DNA from: RGIG5472 sp051867615
Lineage (GTDB): Bacteria > Bacillota > Clostridia > Oscillospirales > Oscillospiraceae
DNA: 5,453 bases
Assembly (NCBI GenBank): GCA_051867615.1
Contig: JBJDYU010000004.1
Span: forward strand, 1 to 5,453
Direction of reading: 5' to 3'
Below the pieces are notes generated by a model that saw only the letters and a program-made list of their open reading frames with translations, was not told the origin of the DNA and did no database searches. This document shows positions 1-4,528 of this stretch, in pieces. The translations under genes and the position numbers were made by a program. Within the stretch, counting starts at the first letter, position 1; each line of letters starts with the position of its first letter.

Positions 1-1077
1 GATCATGCCCTCGTCCACCAGGTCGCAGGCGATCTTCAGCGCGGCGGCGGCGGTGCGCTTGCCGTTGCGGGTCTGCAGCATAAAGAGCTTCTTGTTCTCA
101 ATGGTGAACTCCATATCCTGCATATCGCGGTAATGGTATTCCAGCTTGTTGCAGATATCCACGAACTGGTGGTACACCTCGGGCATGAGCTGCTCCAGCT
201 GCTCGATGCTCTGGGGCGTGCGGACGCCGGCCACCACGTCCTCGCCCTGGGCGTTGAGGAGGAACTCACCAAAGAGCTTCTTCTCGCCGGTGGCGGGGTT
301 ACGGGTGAAGGCCACGCCCGTGCCGGAGGTGTCGCCGGTGTTGCCGAAGACCATCTGCTGGACGTTGACGGCGGTGCCCCAGGAGGAGGGGATGTCGTTC
401 ATGCGGCGGTAGTAGATGGCGCGGGGGTTGTCCCAGCTGCGGAACACGGCCTGAATGGCGCCCATGAGCTGCTCCTTGGGGTCCTGGGGGAATTCAGAAC
501 CGATCTTGGCCTTGTACTCGGCCTTGAACTGCTCCGCCAGGCTCTTGAGGTCCTCGGCGGTCAGCTCGGTGTCCAGCTTCACGCCGCGCTTTTCCTTCAT
601 CTCGTCGATGAGCTGCTCGAAGTACTTCTTGCCCACCTCCATGACCACGTCGGAGTACATCTGGATGAAGCGGCGGTAGGAGTCATAGGCGAAGCGGGGG
701 TTGTTGGTCTTCTTGGCGAAGGCCTCCACCACCTGGTCGTTCAGGCCCAGGTTCAGGATGGTGTCCATCATGCCGGGCATGGAGGCCCGGGCGCCGCTGC
801 GGACGGAGACCAGCAGGGGGTTCTTCAGATCGCCGAACTTCTTGCCGGTGATGACCTCCAGCTTGGTGATATACTGCATGATCTCGGTGCGGATCTCCTT
901 GCTGATCTTCTTGCCGTCAGCATAGTACTGGGTGCAGGCCTCGGTGGTGATGGTGAAGCCCTGCGGCACCGGCATCCCCAGGCCGGTCATCTCCGCCAGG
1001 TTGGCGCCCTTGCCGCCCAGCAGCTCGCGCATGGAGCCGTTGCCCTCGGAAAACAGGTAGACGAACTTCTTGCTCAT
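1..1077 (-). CDS. ppdK: Pyruvate, phosphate dikinase, N-terminal part (runs off left edge)
   Basis: The enzyme interconverts pyruvate + ATP + phosphate and PEP + AMP + diphosphate in the cytoplasm. Only 359 codons are present, from ATG at 1077 leftward with no stop; the family is usually about 870-880 residues, so the phosphohistidine domain and the C-terminal PEP/pyruvate barrel lie outside. What is visible is the ATP-grasp nucleotide-binding domain. The N-terminus MSKKFVYLFSEG is followed by LLGGKGANLAEM (19-30), the hallmark SVRSGARASMPGMMDTILNL (91-110), MVFGNTGDTSGTGVAFTRNP (242-261), a conserved GEDVVAGVRTP stretch (278-288) and MEFTIENKKLFMLQTRNGKR (322-341). The frame is unbroken and every block is in its expected order. 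The start is fixed by the typical N-terminus and by AAAGGGG at 1084-1090, 6 bases upstream. It is divergent from holB and has its own promoter. In anaerobes the enzyme can act in glycolysis or gluconeogenesis; direction cannot be read from sequence. Confidence 0.97.
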   Translation of the reverse strand, partial: MSKKFVYLFSEGNGSMRELLGGKGANLAEMTGLGMPVPQGFTITTEACTQYYADGKKISKEIRTEIMQYITKLEVITGKKFGDLKNPLLVSVRSGARASMPGMMDTILNLGLNDQVVEAFAKKTNNPRFAYDSYRRFIQMYSDVVMEVGKKYFEQLIDEMKEKRGVKLDTELTAEDLKSLAEQFKAEYKAKIGSEFPQDPKEQLMGAIQAVFRSWDNPRAIYYRRMNDIPSSWGTAVNVQQMVFGNTGDTSGTGVAFTRNPATGEKKLFGEFLLNAQGEDVVAGVRTPQSIEQLEQLMPEVYHQFVDICNKLEYHYRDMQDMEFTIENKKLFMLQTRNGKRTAAAALKIACDLVDEGMI

Positions 1078-1083
1078 AAAATT

Positions 1084-1090
1084 CCCCTTT
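1084..1090 (-). promoter_or_regulatory. Ribosome binding site of ppdK
   Basis: On the minus strand AAAGGGG ends 6 bases before the ATG at 1077. It is a good but not full Shine-Dalgarno match and supports this ATG as the start. Confidence 0.75.
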
Positions 1091-1134
1091 CAAAAAACTT
1101 TCTATGATAAATAATAAGTTATGGCTCAGCTTGT

Positions 1135-1163
1135 ATTATACGCAGTGGAAAAATTTCTCGCAA
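1135..1163 (-). promoter_or_regulatory. Predicted sigma-A-type promoter of ppdK
   Basis: On the minus strand a perfect TATAAT (1135-1140) lies 17 bases downstream of TTGCGA (1158-1163), which matches 4 of 6 bases of the -35 consensus. The expected start of transcription is near 1128, giving a leader of about 50 bases. The perfect -10, ideal spacing and position directly upstream of ppdK make this a good prediction; no transcript evidence is available. Confidence 0.7.
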
Positions 1164-1287
1164 TACACAAAAACACGGAAATACAAAGTATTTTAACGCT
1201 GTTTTGCGGACGTTATTCACATTTCTCATAAATCGAAGAAAAAATGAGGAAAAATATCGATAATTTTTTCTTTTTTTCCGCAGACTG

Positions 1288-1296
1288 TGTTATAAT
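1288..1296 (+). promoter_or_regulatory. Predicted extended -10 promoter for holB-ricT
   Basis: TGTTATAAT (1288-1296) is a perfect extended -10 element (TGn plus TATAAT). The matching -35 region around 1268-1273 is only T-rich (TTCTTT) and poor, as is allowed for extended -10 promoters. A long A/T tract (about 1250-1278) sits just upstream and could act like an UP element. Transcription would start near 1303, leaving a leader of about 35 bases before the TTG start of holB. Confidence 0.6.
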
Positions 1297-1321
1297 GATT
1301 TCAATTTAGCATTTACGCGCG

Positions 1322-1329
1322 GGAGGAGG
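1322..1329 (+). promoter_or_regulatory. Ribosome binding site of holB, decides the TTG start
   Basis: GGAGGAGG ends 8 bases before the TTG at 1338. A second GGAGGAG directly abuts the TTG and is too close to be used. In the holB frame there is no ATG or GTG between the upstream in-frame TGA at 1296-1298 and this TTG, so the TTG is the most plausible start. Confidence 0.7.
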
Positions 1330-1337
1330 CGGAGGAG

Positions 1338-2171
1338 TTGCAGACACAGGACGCCGTTCGGCGGAGCATTTCCGCCGCCGCCGGCCGCGGCACGCTGCAC
1401 CACGCCCTGCTCCTCACCGGCGGAGGGGCGCGGATGGAGACCGCGCGCTACGCCGCCGCCGCGTTTGAGTGTACCGCCGACGGGGCGAAGCCCTGCCTGC
1501 GCTGCGAGAGCTGCCGCAAGGTCCTCTCGGGCGTCCACCCGGACGTGCGGGTTGTGCACGACGCGGAGCACCGGATCATGAGCGTGGAGCTGCTGCGCGA
1601 GATCCGCGCCGACGCCTATGTGATCCCGAACGAGGGCCTGCGCAAGGTCTATCTCTTTGACGACTGCGGCCAGCTGGACAGCCGCTGCCAGAACATTCTG
1701 CTGAAGGTGGTGGAGGAGGGGCCTCCCTACGCGGCGTTTCTGTTCCTGGCGGAGAGCGCCTCCGCCCTGCTGCCCACGCTGCGCTCCCGCTGCGTGGAGC
1801 TGCGCTGCGCCGGCGGAGCCGCAGCGGAGGAGCCGGACCCGCTCGCGGCGGAATTCTGCCGTCTCGCGGGAGAGGACAAGCGGCAGCTCACCGCCTTTTT
1901 GCTGGGGCTCAGCGCCGGGAAGATGAAGCGGGAGGAGCTGGCGGAGCTGCTGGAGCGCTGCCGCGCCCTGCTGGGAAGCGCCCTGCTGCTGCGGTATGGC
2001 GGCAAGGCGGAGAATGCGCCCGCCTGCGTGCGGGCGGCGGCAAGGCTGGATGAAAAAAAGCTGATGCGCCTGACGGAGCTGCTGCGGCAGCGCCGGGAGG
2101 ACTGTGATTACAATGCCGGCGTGGGACTGCTTCTCGGCTCCCTCGCGGCGGAACTGGAGGAGATCCTTTGA
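1338..2171 (+). CDS. holB: DNA polymerase III clamp-loader subunit delta'
   Basis: Delta' is the rigid arm of the clamp loader, which opens the beta sliding clamp onto primed DNA. The 277 residues show the family layout. An N-terminal HALLLTGGG (22-30) stands where the P-loop would be but lacks its GK[ST], as is normal for non-ATPase delta' subunits. A zinc module follows with Cys45, Cys53, Cys56 and Cys59 (C-x7-C-x2-C-x2-C). Next come a Walker-B-like VYLFDDCGQL (104-113), NILLKVVEEGPP (119-130) and the SRC motif (150-152) carrying the arginine finger presented to the neighbouring ATPase. The remainder is a poorly conserved helical collar. It is shorter than E. coli or B. subtilis HolB (about 330), mostly at the C-terminus. 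The TTG start is supported by the Shine-Dalgarno spacing. The DnaX (gamma/tau) subunit is excluded because there is no functional Walker A. Confidence 0.93.
   Translation: MQTQDAVRRSISAAAGRGTLHHALLLTGGGARMETARYAAAAFECTADGAKPCLRCESCRKVLSGVHPDVRVVHDAEHRIMSVELLREIRADAYVIPNEGLRKVYLFDDCGQLDSRCQNILLKVVEEGPPYAAFLFLAESASALLPTLRSRCVELRCAGGAAAEEPDPLAAEFCRLAGEDKRQLTAFLLGLSAGKMKREELAELLERCRALLGSALLLRYGGKAENAPACVRAAARLDEKKLMRLTELLRQRREDCDYNAGVGLLLGSLAAELEEIL
2156..2162 (+). promoter_or_regulatory. Ribosome binding site of ricT inside the holB end
   Basis: GGAGGAG within the last codons of holB ends 5 bases before the TTG at 2168. The start codon overlaps the holB stop as TTGA (2168-2171), so ricT translation is probably coupled to termination of holB. 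Confidence 0.75.
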
Positions 2172-3430
2172 AAACTGTCGTTTCTGTCCGCTTTCGGGGC
2201 GGCTGTAAGACCTATTATTTCGATCCGGGAGAGCTGACCGTGGCGGACGGTCAGGACGTGATCGTGGAGACCAGCCAGGGGGTGGAGTTCGCCACCTGCG
2301 TGGAGGGGAACCATGAGGTGGAGGAGGGCGCCGTGGTGCAGCCCCTCTGCCCGGTGCTGCGCATCGCCACGGAGAACGACCGCCGCATCGCCCGGCACAA
2401 CGCCGAGCGGGAGAAGGAGGCCGCCGCCGTCTGCCAGAAGAAGATCGCCCAGCACGGGCTGGATATGAAGCTGGTGGACGTGTCCTGCAATTTCGAGGGC
2501 AACAAGATCATTTTTTTCTTCACCTCCGACGGGAGGGTGGACTTCCGGGAGCTGGTGCGGGACCTGGCCTCCGTCTTCCGCGCCCGCATCGAGCTGCGGC
2601 AGATCGGCGTGCGGGACGAGGCGAAGATGCTGGGCGGTCTCGGTATCTGCGGACGGCCGTTTTGCTGCTCGTCCTTCTTAGACGGCTTCCTCCCGGTCTC
2701 CATCAAGATGGCCAAGACCCAGAACCTGAGCCTGAACCCCACCAAAATCTCCGGCACCTGCGGGCGGCTCATGTGCTGCCTGAAATATGAGCAGGAGGCC
2801 TATGAGGACGCGGTGAAGCGTATGCCCAAGAACGACTCCTTCGTGCTCACGCCGGACGGCCCGGGGAACGTCACGGGGGTGGACCTGCTGCGGGAGACGG
2901 CGAAGGTCTCTCTCGACGGAGCCACCGGCGGGCCGAAGTGCTATCATAACTGCGAGCTTTGCGTGCTGCGCAACGGCAAGGGCTCCCGGGAGGGCATCGA
3001 AATTCCCGCCGAGCGGCCCGCGCGCTATGTGAAGGAGCAGGAGGAGATCCCCTTCGCGGAGGATTTCATCCGCGCGCCCATGCCGGAGGTCCCGCCCCGG
3101 GAGGAGAGCGAGGAGCGGAAGGAGTCCCGTTCCTCCCGCCGGCGCAGAGGCCGGAGCGGCAAGGTGACGAAGGTCCCCGCCCATGCGGAGGAGGGAAAGA
3201 ACGCCCGGAGCGAACGGGCGGAAAAGCCCGCGAAGCCCCGCGCTGAAAAGCCCGCGCGCCGTCAGGAGGACAAGACCGCCCAGAGCGGACAGGCGCCGAA
3301 GATTCGGCAGGTAAGCCAGGGCGACGGCGGAGAGGGCGGCGACAAGGCCGCCCGCCGGCGCAGGCCCCATCACCGGGGCGGCCGCCGCCGCCACAGCGGA
3401 GAGGGCGGCAAGAGCGGCGAGACGGAGTAA
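2168..3430 (+). CDS. ricT: RicT/YaaT, PSP1-domain subunit of the Fe-S Ric (Y) complex
   Basis: In B. subtilis RicT joins RicA and RicF in a complex that carries Fe-S clusters, works with RNase Y in mRNA processing and promotes sporulation, competence and biofilm formation. Here residues 1-270 match the family: an N-terminal beta-rich part, the PSP1 domain (about 60-146), and the signature cysteine blocks GICGRPFCC (159-167) and GTCGRLMCCLKYE (196-208). These supply Cys161, 166, 167, 198, 203 and 204, candidate cluster ligands by family knowledge. Two features are unusual. Cys258, Cys262 and Cys265 form a C-x3-C-x2-C cluster after the core. The protein is also 420 residues against about 275 in B. 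subtilis, because residues 305-420 form a low-complexity tail rich in Arg, Lys, Glu and Gly with AEKPA repeats and Arg runs. The tail is probably disordered and could bind RNA, which is inference. It starts with TTG overlapping the holB stop, the conserved Firmicute pairing. Confidence 0.94.
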   Translation: MKTVVSVRFRGGCKTYYFDPGELTVADGQDVIVETSQGVEFATCVEGNHEVEEGAVVQPLCPVLRIATENDRRIARHNAEREKEAAAVCQKKIAQHGLDMKLVDVSCNFEGNKIIFFFTSDGRVDFRELVRDLASVFRARIELRQIGVRDEAKMLGGLGICGRPFCCSSFLDGFLPVSIKMAKTQNLSLNPTKISGTCGRLMCCLKYEQEAYEDAVKRMPKNDSFVLTPDGPGNVTGVDLLRETAKVSLDGATGGPKCYHNCELCVLRNGKGSREGIEIPAERPARYVKEQEEIPFAEDFIRAPMPEVPPREESEERKESRSSRRRRGRSGKVTKVPAHAEEGKNARSERAEKPAKPRAEKPARRQEDKTAQSGQAPKIRQVSQGDGGEGGDKAARRRRPHHRGGRRRHSGEGGKSGETE

Positions 3431-3441
3431 ACGAAGGATCT

Positions 3442-3471
3442 GGCCGGACGCGGGGCGACCCGCGCCCGGCC
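3442..3471 (+). other. Strong GC-rich hairpin after ricT, no U tract
   Basis: Two 13-base arms (3442-3454 and 3459-3471) pair at 12 of 13 positions, with one A-C mismatch, around a GCGA tetraloop of the GNRA class. The hairpin begins 11 bases after the ricT stop. The following bases (TGTGCGCG) are not a U run, so this is not a standard intrinsic terminator. It may protect the ricT mRNA 3' end, act as a partial or factor-assisted terminator, or mark a processing site. The complementarity is certain; the role is not known. Confidence 0.7.
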
Positions 3472-3475
3472 TGTG

Positions 3476-3496
3476 CGCGCCTGACGATAAGGCGCG
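3476..3496 (+). other. Second hairpin just before the HAD gene ribosome binding site
   Basis: CGCGCC (3476-3481) pairs perfectly with GGCGCG (3491-3496) around a 9-base loop. It lies 5 bases downstream of the first hairpin and 5 bases upstream of the Shine-Dalgarno sequence of the HAD gene. It could affect access of ribosomes or separate the expression of ricT from the next gene. The pairing is seen; the function is speculation. Confidence 0.45.
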
Positions 3497-3501
3497 GAAG
3501 C

Positions 3502-3507
3502 GGAGGG
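3502..3507 (+). promoter_or_regulatory. Ribosome binding site of the HAD gene
   Basis: GGAGGG lies 3 bases before the ATG at 3511 (4 bases counted from the GGAGG core). The spacing is shorter than ideal but acceptable, and no better start is present upstream. Confidence 0.65.
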
Positions 3508-3510
3508 AAC

Positions 3511-4365
3511 ATGAAACGATGGGACGGCGTGCTGCTCGCCTGTGATTTTGACAACACCATAGCCCCTACCCAGAAGTGTATTTCCCGGGGGCTTCCCTTT
3601 CCCGGCGTGCCGGAGGAGAATCTCACGGCCATCCGCCGCTTCATGGCGGAGGGCGGACGCTTCGCCGTGGTGACGGGGCGGGCCTATCCCGCTTTCCTCC
3701 ACCTGCGGCAGCTGGTGCCCACCAACTGCCCCACGGCCCTTTTCAACGGCGCGGGGGTCTATGACTTTGAGCAGGGGAAGTATCTCTGGCGGCTGGAACT
3801 GCCGGCGGAGATCCTGCAGCACTGCCGCGAGGTCATGGAGGCCTTTCCCCGTCTGGGGTTCGAGGTCTTTCTCTGGGACGAGCGGGTGTTCGCCGTGCGG
3901 CCCAACGCCTTTATCGAGCGGCACCAGCGGCTCACCGGCGCGCCGTGGAAGGAGATCGGCTCGCTGGAGGAGCTGGGCGAGCCGGTGGCGAAGCTCCTGT
4001 TTGAGGACGAGTACGAAGTGCTGCTTCAGGTGCAGCGCTTTTTGCGCAGCCGCCCGTGGATCGGCGCGTATGAAACCATTTTCTCCGGGAAAAATCTTCT
4101 GGAGCTGACGGCGAAGGGCGCGGACAAGGCCGGGGCCGTCCGCTTCCTGGCGAAATACCTCTCCATCGCGCCGGAGCATATCTACTGCGCCGGAGACGAG
4201 GAAAACGACCTGCCCATGCTGCAAATGGCGGCGGAGGCCTTCGTGCCGGAGGACGGCAATCCCCTGCTGCGGGACCGGGGCTTTCACTTCGTGGGGCCCT
4301 GCACCCGCCACGCGGTGGCGGATATGGTGGCGGCCCTGGAGGAAAAATATCCCGCGGGCCGGTAA
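3511..4365 (+). CDS. Cof-type HAD-superfamily phosphatase
   Basis: This 284-residue protein is a cytoplasmic HAD hydrolase of the Cof (IIB cap) class, which dephosphorylates small phosphorylated metabolites, often sugar phosphates or flavin/pyridoxal phosphates. All four catalytic motifs are intact. Motif I is CDFDNT (11-16), with nucleophile Asp12 and acid/base Asp14. Motif II is VVTGR (53-57), with Thr55. Motif III is the lysine region ELTAKGADKAGA (198-209), with Lys206 or Lys202. Motif IV is GDEEND (228-233), with metal-binding Asp229 and Asp233. The cap domain lies between about 83 and 190, including the FNGAGVYD stretch typical of Cof proteins at its start. No signal peptide or membrane segment is seen. 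The substrate cannot be predicted and I give no gene symbol. No promoter is visible in the 80 bases upstream, so it is probably expressed by read-through from holB-ricT past the two hairpins. The ATG start is supported by motif I lying at the usual distance from the N-terminus. Confidence 0.93.
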   Translation: MKRWDGVLLACDFDNTIAPTQKCISRGLPFPGVPEENLTAIRRFMAEGGRFAVVTGRAYPAFLHLRQLVPTNCPTALFNGAGVYDFEQGKYLWRLELPAEILQHCREVMEAFPRLGFEVFLWDERVFAVRPNAFIERHQRLTGAPWKEIGSLEELGEPVAKLLFEDEYEVLLQVQRFLRSRPWIGAYETIFSGKNLLELTAKGADKAGAVRFLAKYLSIAPEHIYCAGDEENDLPMLQMAAEAFVPEDGNPLLRDRGFHFVGPCTRHAVADMVAALEEKYPAGR

Positions 4366-4390
4366 GGCCGCACGTTCCACGCCATCCGCA

Positions 4391-4462
4391 TTTTGGGGAA
4401 AAACCCTTGTCAGAAGCACCTGTTTATGTGTATAATAACTTTTATTGGGGGTTTCCCCAAAA
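4391..4462. repeat. 11-bp inverted repeat bracketing the pckA promoter
   Basis: TTTTGGGGAAA (4391-4401) and TTTCCCCAAAA (4452-4462) are perfect reverse complements separated by 50 bases. Both arms continue with C/G runs (CCC at 4404-4406, GGG at 4449-4451), so each looks like one copy of a T4-5 G4 A3-5 C3-5 element. The left copy abuts the -35 hexamer and the right copy falls at about +5 to +20 of the predicted transcript. The arrangement resembles paired operators. The right copy can also fold alone as TTGGGG-GTTT-CCCCAA (4445-4460). Confidence 0.75.
4407..4436 (+). promoter_or_regulatory. Predicted sigma-A-type promoter of pckA
   Basis: TTGTCA (4407-4412, 5 of 6 consensus bases) and a perfect TATAAT (4431-4436) are separated by 18 bases. 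Transcription would start near 4443, giving a leader of about 86 bases before the ATG at 4529. The match is strong and correctly placed. The inverted repeat around it suggests regulation. Confidence 0.8.
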
Positions 4463-4501
4463 AGCCCGGGCAAAGAGCCGGAGATAAAAAACGGACAACT
4501 T

Positions 4502-4513
4502 TATTTATAAATA
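4502..4513. repeat. 12-bp perfect AT palindrome upstream of the pckA ribosome binding site
   Basis: TATTTATAAATA reads the same on both strands and ends 3 bases before the GGAGG of pckA. As RNA it would form only a weak stem. It may be a protein-binding site, an unstructured AT-rich ribosome landing region, or chance in AT-rich DNA. Confidence 0.4.
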
Positions 4514-4516
4514 GAT

Positions 4517-4521
4517 GGAGG
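4517..4521 (+). promoter_or_regulatory. Ribosome binding site of pckA
   Basis: GGAGG lies 7 bases before the ATG at 4529, an ideal spacing that fixes this start. Confidence 0.8.
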
Positions 4522-4528
4522 TCATACT

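Larger units (their letters stand above)
1078..1337. other. AT-rich divergent intergenic region between ppdK and holB
   Basis: This 260-base gap contrasts sharply in composition with the GC-rich genes on both sides. It carries the predicted leftward ppdK promoter and a rightward holB promoter. It also has three short dyads: AAATAC-AAA-GTATTT (1179-1193), TTTCTCAT...ATGAGGAA (1222-1251, one G-T pair), and an 18-bp palindrome centred on ATCGAT at 1250-1267 with one mismatched pair. No coding frame with a start and ribosome binding site, no tRNA and no convincing intrinsic terminator is visible in it. Confidence 0.7.

Noticed and set aside
133..1107. Long plus-strand open frame (324 codons) opposite ppdK
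   Set aside because: It is the antisense of clearly recognised ppdK codons. Its Leu/Val/Gly/Ala/His-rich translation is the usual shadow of a GC-rich gene, with no domain and no ribosome binding site.
1295..1309. Mini-frame ATG ATT TCA ATT TAG upstream of holB, considered as a leader peptide
   Set aside because: Its ATG lies inside the -10 element and upstream of the expected transcript start, and it has no ribosome binding site.
2939..2965. C-x3-C-x2-C in RicT considered as a radical-SAM motif
   Set aside because: It sits near the end of the PSP1 protein core with no surrounding radical-SAM barrel; the spacing match alone is coincidental.
2678..3394. Minus-strand frame of 238 codons opposite the ricT tail
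   Set aside because: The repetitive tail codons give an Ala/Leu/Gly/Arg-rich complement, with no start signal and no domain.
4445..4463. Hairpin TTGGGG-GTTT-CCCCAA considered as an intrinsic terminator for the HAD gene or as an attenuator
   Set aside because: The stem is followed by AAAAAGCCC on the plus strand and TAAAAG on the minus strand, so no U run follows in either direction. A regulatory repeat fits better.
3370..4473. Minus-strand open frame of 367 codons opposite the HAD gene and the ricT end
   Set aside because: It overlaps two well-supported genes on the other strand and crosses the hairpin and promoter regions. Its translation has no recognisable domain; GC-rich third positions suppress stops in this frame.
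4443..4528. pckA leader considered as a riboswitch
   Set aside because: Only about 86 bases, with no recognisable aptamer core and no terminator or anti-terminator pair.
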